From Theocolax elegans (Eukaryota; Arthropoda; Insecta; Hymenoptera; Cerocephalidae), in the NCBI GenBank assembly GCA_026168455.1, contig CM047425.1, positions 9,088,001 to 9,152,000 of the forward strand: a DNA stretch of 64,000 bases, written 5' to 3'. Each line of letters starts with the position of its first letter. The stretch's first letter is position 1. This document shows, piece after piece, positions 40,501-53,083 of this stretch. A program made the position numbers and the translations under genes. The notes beneath the pieces were generated by a model. It saw only the letters and a program-made list of their open reading frames with translations. It was not told the DNA's origin and ran no database searches.

Positions 40501-43500
40501 TGGGAGAAATTTAAAATTATATTAATTCGTTATTTACGTGTATTCAGTTCAATATATATTCGAATATAATTATCCGAATTGAAAATAATAATAATTTAAT
40601 ATACACGCAAGAGGAGAATTTTTACTCTAACGCAATTCGATATGTACAAATGAATTATTGTACACATTTCATAATCAACGCTCACATAAATAAACCAACA
40701 AATTAAGAATATACTTTATAAAAAAAATCGGAAACCCCTCAAAGCTACCCGAATAAAGGAACCATTGGAAATTGTCAAAGTACCGTCGCGAAAATAAAAA
40801 AAAATTGACAATCTCGATCAAGCTCGACCAATAACGTTGAAAACTTTTAACCGTGCACGCGTAATCACACCTGCTCGCACAAAAACAGCCGTAACAAAAT
40901 AAAAAATAAAAAAATAAAGGAAAGAAGAAAAAACAATACAAATCGCCGAAAGAGAGAGAATCGCGGAAAATTCGGAACGCTCATCGATTGTAACGGAAAG
41001 CCAACCAACCGTACACTTTTATTCCCATCTCATGGAATGGATTTGTGTCCTAAGCTTTGTGCAACTGCTTTTTATTCGTCCAATTTTTTTGTTTCCCCTC
41101 ACTTTTTATATTCCCAAAGATGTACGCCGGACATAAGAGAAAGAGGTCTTTTTTTTCGTTCCCGACAAAGCAAAGCACGTTCCCCCACTCTTTTCGTGAA
41201 TTTCAGTCTCGATCAATTCGGGTAGGCGGTCCGTTTTACGCCTCGCGTATCCTAACCCCTCTCCCAGTTAGGTTGGGCTTCTTCTTCTTCTTTTTTTTAC
41301 CCTTTGCGAAACCTACTCTATAAAATATATACTCTAACCCCGCTATACTGTACGAGTTCCTTTTTTGACATTTTGTGTCTTGCTCGTGTTTTAGTTATTT
41401 TATAATTATTTTATTAATGATATTATGACGAGTTACGATTGTCGTAAAAAATGGTGCTTCTGTGCAACTTACAGTCATGCATTATTTCAATAATTAATCA
41501 GATATATTTAATGTTCAATTTGAAAATCAACATTAAGACAATCGTCATTAACTTACGTAACAATAATTTTTCATTCTGCGCTTTCCTCTTATTTAGTAAA
41601 TATAACAAATAATTTCTTTTGTAAATCTACGATTTGATATACAATGACTACGCACCAAATTCACGCAACGCTTTAGATATATACAATTATTTATTTCCGA
41701 AACTATTCTCATAAACAAAGGACTATAATTTTACAGAGTAAATTACAACTCCCCTAAATATCCCTTGCATTACCCAAGTGAACCAAGTTCCTTAAAAGTA
41801 TCAATAATAAAGAATATGTTAAAATGAATAATCAAGAAGTGCATAATACGTATACATTTGGTAACTGTAAGCAACTGTGAGAACATCACCGATGAAAGCC
41901 AAAGAGCTCGTATATACAGATAGGTATGTAACATATAGATAACTAGACGCAACTCGCTAGAGATAGAAAGACAGAGAGGATCTCGCGAACGTTTAATGCG
42001 ATGCAATCCCTTTGTCGGTCTTTATCCCATTGAGAAAGAGCCCCGGTATATACAGAGAAACTCGCCGCAGTTTCACGCAGTCGCCCTTCGCGTTTATGTG
42101 CGAACGCGAGAAGAGAACACCCCCGAAAGACAAAATCAATATCACACGGGACTGGTCGCCGTATTTCCAACGTCCTTCCGTCCATATATATATTTGGTCA
42201 CCGAGTCGCGATTCTCTTCACATGCAAAGTCGACCATCGATTATTTTTACTTTTTTTACCTCTATTTTCGATATACACTTCGCTTTTTTTTTATCCGCGA
42301 TATGTTCATTTTATGATGCTAGATTGAAATATCAATTTGGCGTGGATAATACGCAGCTATGATAGTTTAACGTATAAATCGAAAGTTTTTTAACAATTAA
42401 TACTGTGAAAATTTTAAATTTCAAAAGGTAGAACATATTTTTACAAATGCATTAAAAAACAAATCCTATATACCGCCGGTTACCCGCACCATCATCATCC
42501 GTCATTATTATTCTTAAAATATCATCATCATCATTATCGGCATATATATCCACTTAGTTCGAAGTCAATTCGTTTCTATTCTACGCCATATAAAAATACA
42601 AAAAAAAGAAGAAGAAGAAGACAGCCTAATACGATCGATAACTATCTTACATATATTCGAAGAATGAAAGAGCAAACCTAAAAAAGGTCTCGTATATTCT
42701 CAAGATGTTGTAGAAAAGGGCCTCGCGTATATATAGATATATAATCCGTTCAACGATTGTTACATATAAAAATATTTATTTTCTTGTCCGTGCAAAGGCT
42801 AATTTTGGGGCTCGAGTTGTGTTTACTTAGAGTTAGCCCCCCGACACGTTGGCGCGAGCGTATATTCTTCAGGTACTTTTTCCCCTCGAGACCCTTTTAC
42901 TATTTCCAACGTACGCCTTTTTTCAGGATGGAAGGAAAAAGTGTAAACTCACTCTGTGATTTTTAGTCGTTCAATGTAATTTTCGAATTTTTTCGGGATC
43001 GTATTATAGTTAAATCGGTCAGCCGAGCGTGAACAAATTTTTTCTAACAAGGATTACGCGTGATTTTTGAACACTTCGAAAGTAATTAAGGTATGGCTTA
43101 TGATCTTGAGGGTGATTATTTAAAATATCATATAATTTATTTTTGTTCGCAAACGACGTATTCGCACCTCGTAAATTTTTAATCGAACAAACAAAAGTTT
43201 AAATACATATTAATAAACCGTATCGTCTATTTTTATATACATATAAAAAGTAATCAGACATATATTATACATACGAATCCCTTCAGTTGATTGGAAACCC
43301 ATCAAATAGATATACAATGCGCATCAAAATTTAATAAAGTACCAATGATAAAAGTGATAAAAAAAAATCAACGCTATAAAAATGACTATACAGATTTTCC
43401 TTATACGGACACAACCGTAAAATGTTGATAATTACGTATATATAGGATAATCTCGAATATATAACGAACGAAAGGACATTAAACCGAAAGGAATTAAACC

Positions 43501-46500
43501 ACTGTGAATACATGGACGTATAAACAATTTTTCGGATTGGCATAAATCCTCCCGCCATTACAATTTGCCTCTTATACGAGGTCGGTTAGTCGTATACTAA
43601 ACATAAACATGGCGGACGTAAGGAGCACAGCGAATACGCGGGTCATTTGAGCAGTTTACACGCCATTACCCTTTCTTAAGTCGGATACGCCGGTTCTACG
43701 AGGGAGGTTAAGATGTGCTGGGATAAGAGGGAAAAGAATGTAAGAACGTGCGCGAGAAAAGGATATAAAGAGGGATGTGTAGAAGAGGGTCAGGATGAAT
43801 AAGAAGGAAAGTTTGTCGTTATACATGGAAACGAAAAGGAGGGATTTATTTTTCCTTTTTCTTACGTTGCGACTTTTTTCGTCTAGTTTTAACGTTTATA
43901 ATATCTCAGATAATCGTCGTAAAAGGGTAATTAAATAATCGTTATTGAAATGTTGTCTAATTTATTATACAAATGTATATATGTTTCAATTAATAATTAG
44001 AATGTTAATTTCGTTATACACGATAAAGTATTTTTTCTAAGAGATAAACCAAACTTATAAAAATTGTATACGTACCACAAATTTCCATGCGGTGCGCGAA
44101 AAAAAAAAATAAATTTCTTTCACGCATGAACTCACCAATGGAGCATTAGAAGAAAACTATCCGAATGTTTATCGGTCCCCTTATAGTCGGAAAAACATTT
44201 TTTTCCTTTTTTCTTCCAACGACCCTGGCAATCTTCCTTTATACGTATAAACGGTGGGTAACATAAACTCGCCGGGCCGCAAAAGCATCGCCGTCGCGAC
44301 GTCGCGGCGTCTGGGCAACCAAACCTTTAGGGAAATCCCGCGCGCTGATTTTCCGAGACGCGAATCGAATTACTGTGAGTGAGCTTTACGAGCCGGATGC
44401 CTCGTGCCAAAGAGAAGGAAACGCGAGTTAAGAGACTGTTTTAACCTATATTTTCAAAGGGACAGATTGTTTAGTTTACTAAATAGCGAAATCTTACTTT
44501 ACTCTCTCTAACGAGCTTTTACAAGTAGTACATGTGTAACTAGATTCAATTATTACGCTTTATGCTGATGAACTATTTTTTTTTAACATTCTAATTGTGG
44601 TTTTTAATTTTTAACAATTATACTATTAGACTTACAACTTAAAATATCTGGAATTCAATACAAACTATTTGCATCTATTTTTCATTAAAGTATTTAGAAA
44701 AATTATACTCAAATATAGTCTTTATTTAAAAGTTAGCAGTTATAGCAATAAACCGACACTTGGATATATTAAATTATCTGTTCTATATAAAAAATATAAA
44801 TTAAGAACTGGTGAATGACAGCATAATTTTTAAGAGTATAGCATAACTCTCTAATTTTAAAATAACCACAAAAAATAATTTACAATGAAACGCACATATC
44901 TCCTTTTCCCACGATTTAATTCAATTTTCATAATACTCACTATATATCAATTTATTCGTAAACAAAAAGCGCATCATGCAAAACAAAATTGTTACAAAAA
45001 AAAATGTTGAAAAACCGTGGAATATATAGGAAAATGGTAGATAGACATAAGTATACACACGCGCGTATAATGTACGATCGAATCCGCGAGTTACGCGAAG
45101 CGACGGCCATTTTGTACGTTGGTATTTCTCGCGTTCTCTCGGTCGTTCGCCGTGGTGTATGTATGTACAAGGGGATGAGAAATACGGTCGCGCGCGCGTG
45201 GAGGCGGGAGAGAAACGATGGCAAGGAGAACTCAGTGAAACTCGACGCTCATTCTCGCGACGGGACAATACACGAGATCGAGTCATCTTTTTAGATTGTT
45301 TTGGTTATCCCGTTGAAAAGAGCTCGACTGAAGAAAAAGAGAGAGAGAGAGAGAGAGATGTAAGGAGGGGAAGGAGAGGGAGAGAAAAAGAGTATTTCAA
45401 GCAGCGCTCGTCAACTTACTTTCCTCTGTTTATTTGCCTCTGGGATGCTGAATGTGTTGACAGGATCCTTATTCTTCGAAACTTACTCTTTTTTTTTCTT
45501 CTACACTTTTTTTTGCTACTTCTTCTAAGTATACACCTTAACTCATAAAGTGGAACGTTTTTTTTGTGCAAGCGATAGTGATGGGAAAATGATTTTTACC
45601 GATTTTTAGTTTAAGTAAATTGGTGGGTTTGGAATATTATCCTTCGAAGTAGTAATTTTCTGGATAACGTTTATCTTCAACAGTTTGGTCTCAATTGTTA
45701 AATTAAAAATTCATAAATTACTTCAAATGAAATAAACCGTGGGATCTTTAAGCTAAGGAATAAAATAAGAAGCTACATAGATATATACGAAGCGTATACA
45801 TATATACGTATAACTATCTCCATAAAAATCTTAAAAAAAAAAATTGTTAAATACCATGAGCGTAAAAGAAAACGACGTAAAGGAGCTACAAACTTTATAC
45901 ACCCAAGTGTATGAAATAAAGTTCAGGTTATAAGAAGCAGGAAGAAGACAAAGATTACGTCCACTCGACAAATATAAAAAGCATTAAAAAATTTATCCGC
46001 GCAGCCGCAATTAAACGATCTTTTGAAGTTAGATAAGGTACTACTTAACCTCATTCGTTTTCGAGCGCTTTCATTAAAATTTCAAAGACGTATTTCCGGA
46101 CGTTCTTTTTTTTCAATTTTTTTTATTTTTTTCGCGCACCAGTCTTTTTTTTTCAAAAGTCTTTGACAGCTTCTTGGCGAGTCGTAATAGCCACCCTTAT
46201 ATCACATCGCTTAGAGATGCCATATATATACATGAACAGCTCTTCAACGAAAATATAACGAGCATGGTATTTCGTCTGAGTGGTGACGGACCACTGCTGA
46301 GAGAATTACTTGAAAACATTTTTCATTTAATTGACGCTTAGACATAATAAACTCGCCGCATCATCGCCATAGGTTTCGTGTCAAACGACGTGAGGTGTGT
46401 GCTTCTCTATCTGACCGCAAACGTCAATTTAATGAACTGTGAGGACACATTTTTTTTTTCTTATTCACTTCGATGAATTTGTATTGCATATAAATATATA

Positions 46501-48848
46501 TATATATATATATACTGTATATTATTCCTTATTTAATAGATATACAGAAATTAACTTATGTAAATGGTTTATTATCGGTCAACTCCATATGCATTCCATT
46601 CGGCCTGGAGATTAAAATGACTAGTATTTATCTAACTTATTTTTTTTGACAACTACAGATTAACCTTCACATTTAATTATAAATGCGTATAAATAATATT
46701 AATGAAAATTGTTTGAAATATTTAATGATCAAACGAAACAAGTGTAAAAATAGACAAATTTAATTAATAAAGACGAGGCAGATAACATTATTGCTGTATA
46801 TAAAAAAAATCTCTCGGATGTAGGATTTCAAAGGAAAGATTAACCCATTTTTTCAACAATACCGTCAATTTTTCGTTCGGGTGAATCCACTCGCGGTTTT
46901 CGTATGCGCCACTCCAGGAATAAAGAAAGTACCGGGTTGAAAAGGTGAAGTAAAGTAGCCCAGGAAAAAAGAGGTATTTCAACAATTTCCACTTGTAGAC
47001 TATATATATATATACACGTTTATATATGCGTTCATGTACTGAAAAGATTATCTTTGCGACTATACAAGTAATTATATCGATATATCAACTAAATTAATAT
47101 TACAACTTGAGATGTATCTGTATATCTTAACGGGAAGTGTACCCCAAAAATGATTTACATTTATTTAACGTGGAATTCAATTTATCGAAAAAAACGTTCT
47201 GTAACGGTATTGTGTTTCCTTTGAAGGTATTCTGTGAATTGTTAAACATTTTTGGGAAGCCGTGAATCATTGGTTTTTTTAACTATTACCGATCAAAAAA
47301 CACTTTCAGGAAGCCCTTTTGTTTTTTTCGAGGTAGAAAGAAATGTAACGTGCGACGGTGTCGATGAGCTGTAACTACAGCATCTTTGTGCGTTAAACAA
47401 ATCTATGGGATTGTTGTGTACGAAGCATCAGTGTTTTAACGAAATGAGAGTTAACAGCGTATAGAAGATGCGCTTTTTTGTATTTCGTAATTTTGTGTGA
47501 AGTGAATTCTTTGTGAAACTATTTTTGTTTTATTTGAAGATATGTTGGTGTTGTAACAGTAATTAAAGATTATAATAATTTAATGAAGGCCTGTTAAGCC
47601 ACGTTTTCAAGAAAAATAATTTATAATAATTTATAATGTTTATCACAATTTCTTGTCTTTACAGTAAAAATACAATGTTGTTTGATTGGAACTAAACAAT
47701 CGACTTAAATATGCTTTTTCCAATAACAATATATATTTATTAAAACATAAATAATTTTTTTACAAGCCACATCGCATAAAATGTAGGTATAATTTACTTT
47801 TCCCTTATCAATTTTGACATTAAAGGTGAACCTCTATCGCCTTAATAAATACACGTATACATTAAATATAACCCTTTCTAATATGAAATGAAAAATTAAA
47901 TTTCATCAATATTCCGTTGAGAAGTTAATAGATCGAAACGTGCTAATATACGTCTCCGGTCGATTTTACGAGGGTCAAATGAGAAAACGATAGGATAGGA
48001 AGACAAGAATCCAACAGTCGGACCTCGTTAAGAGTCGTCAAGCTAGAAGGTTATTCACGACGTACGAACGACCGAATTACCAAGAAGAAGAAACTTACCA
48101 GGATATTAATCCAATACTGATCTAATAATTATTACTACAATTATTGGCTCGTAATTTTCTATATACTATCATAGTGATTTGTCAATCCGATCATTTGTGA
48201 TATAAAAATGTTAATATATCTATACATATTACAAGGGATTATTTACGTGTAAAAGTGTCTATATAGATTTATTTTAAATAATTTTAAAAGTAGAAAAAAT
48301 GTGCCATCAAATATTTGTATATTCATAAAACACCGAGTTTCTTAAAATAACCAAACCCTCTATAAAAATGAATCCCACAAAATATATTCACCAAGAGTAT
48401 CATAATCCTCCCTCTTACCTTATCAAATCAAAACGATTCACAATCCTCCACCGACGCATCTCCTCGTAACTCAAGTTTATGTAAATCCGCGCTTACACAT
48501 AGTCCCGCGCACACACACAAGAACGCAAACACACTGACACGCGCGCACACGCCATACACACACACATATATAGGTATACACCAATCTATGTATATACACA
48601 TGTATTCACGCACATTTCCCAATGTTGTACATATATATGTGTATATATTCTTACCCTCTCTGTGTATACTCCTGTGAGAAAAACATGGTTCGTATCGATC
48701 GTAGTACAAGCCTCCGTGCACAATTTTCGGATGGAACCGCCGGCGTCGAAATTAAGACCGCTTGTTCGCGCGTCATTCAATCGCCTAGGATCGGGGTAAC
48801 GAGATCGCGTTATCCGATTATACCGATACTAGGGCGTTACTCTTCTCC

Positions 48849-48887
<39 letters not shown>

Positions 48888-51800
48888 CTTATACAGGGAC
48901 CCCCGGAAGTTCCATTGACCCCTACGTGAATCGTGGGCGGAAGTCTGCTAGAGACGTTTCGATTAATCGCGCAGCAGGCGACAACCTTTTTTGTGCACGC
49001 GACTCGACTTTTTTTTGCTTTGGTGATTCGCTCGTTTTCGGGTTAAACGTGTTACATTTCGGATAAGTGAATGTTTGGGGCTTCTTACACAGTGAATTTA
49101 CACATCCTGCGGATTATCTTGGTTTTTAGTATATATATACGTTTTATTTATACGCGATCCCAGTTTATCATTGGATTATTATACTTGTTTCACTATATAT
49201 ATAAACAATTTAATTTTAATAAAATTATCTTATTTATAACCAATGAAATTCCTATAGTATTCCGAAAGTAAAAATTACTTACATGTATATTTTAAATATT
49301 TTCCGAATATTTAAAGTTGTATAGTAAAAATGACAATATACTGTCTGGTAATGAAATTACGAACTACTGCCAAAATGCAATGAATTACTCTTTTTTCTCA
49401 GCGTACTATTTCTATAATATGATAAAGTATGTTAATTTTAACGTATATCCTTTACATCGTGTACTCATAATATTTACTTTATTAATTTAAATAATAATAA
49501 TTAAATTTAATAAGTGATTAAACGATAAAAACGTGCCAATTAAGATATAGAATAAAAATATGAATATCGAAGGAGCCCGCCACGCTATATCCGATCACCA
49601 AAAGCCCCCCTTCAATCCAAGAAAAACCCATTATAAAAAAAGTCGCATCCCCTCCGCGTATTTCCGGAAAATTCAAGTTAATTCAAACTCGCTCTATTAG
49701 AGAGAAAAAAAAATCCACCCCATCAAAGAGACGTTTCAAAAGGATCCGTAAATGATATTTCAATCTCGGTATATAATATAAAAACTTAGAATAAGCCGCC
49801 TATCTCCAGGTGTGTATTATATACGTATAAATTCTTAACAAAACCATAAGAAAATGAGCCGCAAGAACAAAATAGATGGAGGGTGAAATAAGGGTTGAGT
49901 TTCATAGGGGTTTAAAAGGGATTCCGCCGTTTTTTTTATACACTCAATTTTTTGAAGAATATAATTGATTGTACATTAACCTCATTAACATTATATTGTA
50001 TTTAAAGCAAAAATTTAAGATTCTTGTAGATGTAAATTATAGTTACTCATATATATATTTGTGTGTATTTGATTTCTTCATAATTTTAATACTCTTGCGC
50101 GTGTGTATTACATTACCACTTTGATAATTACTTACAAATTTGTATCATTGGTGTATTGTATTCACATCGTGATCATCTAATTTTAACAATAATTAAAATG
50201 TAAACTCGAAGAACCGTGCATACATAAATACACGAGAATTTTACTAATATCGCCTTAAAAAAGAAGTAATAAAACTCGAGAAAAATCGGCGTAAATATGC
50301 AAAAAAAAAAAAAAAAATTAAACCACAGTGCCCCTGTAAAAAAAATTAAACAAAAGGATATATATTTAAAGTTAGGTAAAAAAAAACAGGAACTCCGAGA
50401 GCCAGGGACGCACAGGAAGAGGGGCGGAAAAATATCCCCCGCGCTCGCGTTAACGATTGTAAACCTCTCTCCTTCTCTCTCCCACCCTACCGACTGTGCA
50501 CGTACATAAGCGCGGTGTGTGTGTGTGCGAGCATGAGCGTGGGTACGTGTGCGTGTGCCCCTCCGCAGGAGAGAAACAAAAGACGTAGCGCTCGTACCTG
50601 ATTGGCCGGTCGAGTCAGGGCCCGAGGCGCTGATTGGCCGCTCCAGGACCGCACCCACCTCGCAATGGCCGCTTTGTTGCGTGCGCGTCTCTCACCCCAT
50701 TCATGGCTTTCGACCTCCCTGCGCACTTTCGCAGTTTATTTTTTTTTTCTTTCATTATTCGCGCACGCGCATACCAAAGGTTTTTCTTATGTACCATTCT
50801 GGTGCGGGGTAGTTTGTATTAGAATGTAATCAGCGTATACGCAGATGCTTTCGGGAGAAACGGTCGGAAGGAAAAACTTACGATCTTGAGAAATCTGGCT
50901 ATAGAGGAATATTAGATATGCTTCCTAACAGGGATGTAAGTGAGTAAGCTTCGTTCTGATTAGTTTTTTTGTTTTCCTTTCAATTTATATTTTACATATA
51001 TCTATCGCGCAGGACTTATTTTAAATTGCAACAGTATATAATATATGGTCGATTTAATTTCCTTGACTTTTACCAGTGCTCTTCTTCGTTCGATGGGAAT
51101 ATTTACACTGACGAAATAATTTATTTCATGGTGAGATATTATTAATAGTCAGTATAAGGATAGCCTCATAAATTTATTAAATATTAATAAACATCTTCAT
51201 GTGTATCAAATAAATAATATACTTAAAATGCACAACAAAAAAATATTAAACGAATTATGATGTTTGTGCAAAATTTTTGCATAAAATAATAGATATACAC
51301 CTTTATCACAAATTTATTACATGCATTAAAAATCGCTTGCAAGCAACAGTTAATTAAATGTGTAACTATAATAAAATTGATATAAAATTTATGTTGAAGA
51401 AATACTGTTAACAATATATATTTAACATAATTCAATTCTAATAATTCTTATATAACTTTAAAATTTTGGTAAATGCTGTGGGCATTTGAATAATGTGTGA
51501 CAGCAAAAGTTTTTAAATTGTCTAATTTGAAAAGCGTACAATAATATTATCTATACAAAAGTGTAAATTCAGTTACAATGAAAAAAAAGTAATACTTTTA
51601 AAAAAATCAATTAAGTAGGTTTATATTTTGTACATAATAATGTTTAAAAATGCAGTAACTAAAAAAACTCACCTGTATCCTGTCTTCCGGTAGATCCGTC
51701 CTCAGGCTCAGCATTTCACGGGCATAGACGTCAGGATAGTGCGCTTTTTTGAAGGCTTCCTCCAGCTCCTCCAGCTGCTGAGACGTGAAGATCGTCCTGG

Positions 51801-53018
51801 AGCAACAACCACATGAACCTAGTTATATGCCATTACAACTCTTCCCCTAAGTCTAAACCCTACCCAAATTTTCCATCTCCGCATCCGATCGATCGTCTTT
51901 AGTTTCGCTGTATATATATATATATACTTAGAGAATATAAATATAAGCATTTTTATTTATTATAAAATACCATTTTTAAACTTCAACTACTAGCGATCAC
52001 GATTTTTTTTTTCTTCAAACAAAATCTTGTCAAGCATACTGAGAGAAAGAAATATTTGTGAGAAAGAAATCGTTCATTTGTTATTAGAAATTGATATTAC
52101 CCTGGTAGAAATGCAAAATATTTATTAACTATTAAATACCGTAGTTTTTTCGTTTATGCTAGTAAAAAGATATTTTTCTTCAGTCAGTTTGAAGTATTAT
52201 AAATACATCGCTTTTCAATACTGTAATCGCCCATGTTTTACCCTGTAAGGTTAATAAACATGGGACGAACTGTCTTTTCTGGAAAAAATTACCCTGTTGC
52301 ATAGTAAAATTTATCCTAAGTTCTTGTAATTTTTAACCGAAAACCGAGTAAATTTTTAGAGAAAAGACAGTTTGTCCCACTTTTACTATTCTTACAGGGT
52401 AAAAATTATCAAGAATTTTTCTCCGAGTACGCAAGGAACTGAACCATCAATTTTACAAGTTATACTTTGATTTGAGATGCATTGATTACGAGGTAAAATC
52501 AACATCTACTTTATATGCTTATTATATCGATAATTATAAAAACAGTTGACAAAATTTTAAAGGATTTTCGATCACCTTAATTAAAATATAATTCCACGTT
52601 GAAAACTCTATACATTTTTGTATCCATTAATTAAAATCCCATGTATTTTAAATGTTCTCATTTCTACCAGGTTTGACTTGTAATAAAATAATATTTTTTC
52701 GATATTAACGCTTAGTTCTTAAAATTGTATTTAGCTTGATAGTTAAATTAATAGGTTAATAGATAATGAATGAAATTTAGCTATTAAGAACTGATGTAAA
52801 TAATACTTAACTGTAAAAAATTATAATTTTTTCATATTTATGGCATCAGACCGTATCGGTTAAGAAACGTCATTTGTCTCAAATATTCCTTTCTTTCAGT
52901 GTATTTATATTAAATTTATAGAAATGCTTTTTTATTTATGTTATTATAATATTAAAACTGTATGTATAACGTTTGATTGTATTAATCCCCAGTAAAGTCG
53001 ATCAAATCCATTTTATTA

Positions 53019-53083
<65 letters not shown>

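Larger units (their letters stand above)
23959..51672 (-). other. Vsx 27.7-kb intron inside the homeodomain
   Basis: GTGAGT at the 5' end and TTGCAG at the 3' end. AT-rich DNA alternates with GC-richer islands, roughly 25020-25270, 26030-26300, 28310-28690, 30490-30900, 31630-31900, 32120-32480, 33330-33710, 38880-39240, 41000-41330, 41980-42310, 43540-43800, 44240-44460, 45050-45480, 48740-49070 and 50400-50780. Several are flanked by GA/CT dinucleotide runs (about 26080-26103, 31743-31761, 45340-45358, 48856-48882). No second homeobox or other recognisable host exon was found. It holds a Tc1-like transposon, three MITE families and a fold-back element, listed separately. Islands of this kind in the introns of a developmental transcription factor are likely enhancers, but this is inference. 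Confidence 0.8.
52037..52901. mobile_element. Outer non-autonomous element of a nested stack (865 bp)
   Basis: The left end ACTGAGAGAAAGAAATATTTG pairs with the right end AAATATTCCTTTCTTTCAGT, and similarity continues for about 30-45 bp. The right end is followed by TA. It contains two further inverted-repeat elements, so much of its length is later insertion. Confidence 0.65.

Noticed and set aside
23959..51672. Possibility of a second tandem Vsx gene in the large intron
   Set aside because: No additional homeodomain or CVC-encoding exon was seen on either strand; the two exons fit each other in phase and residue continuity.
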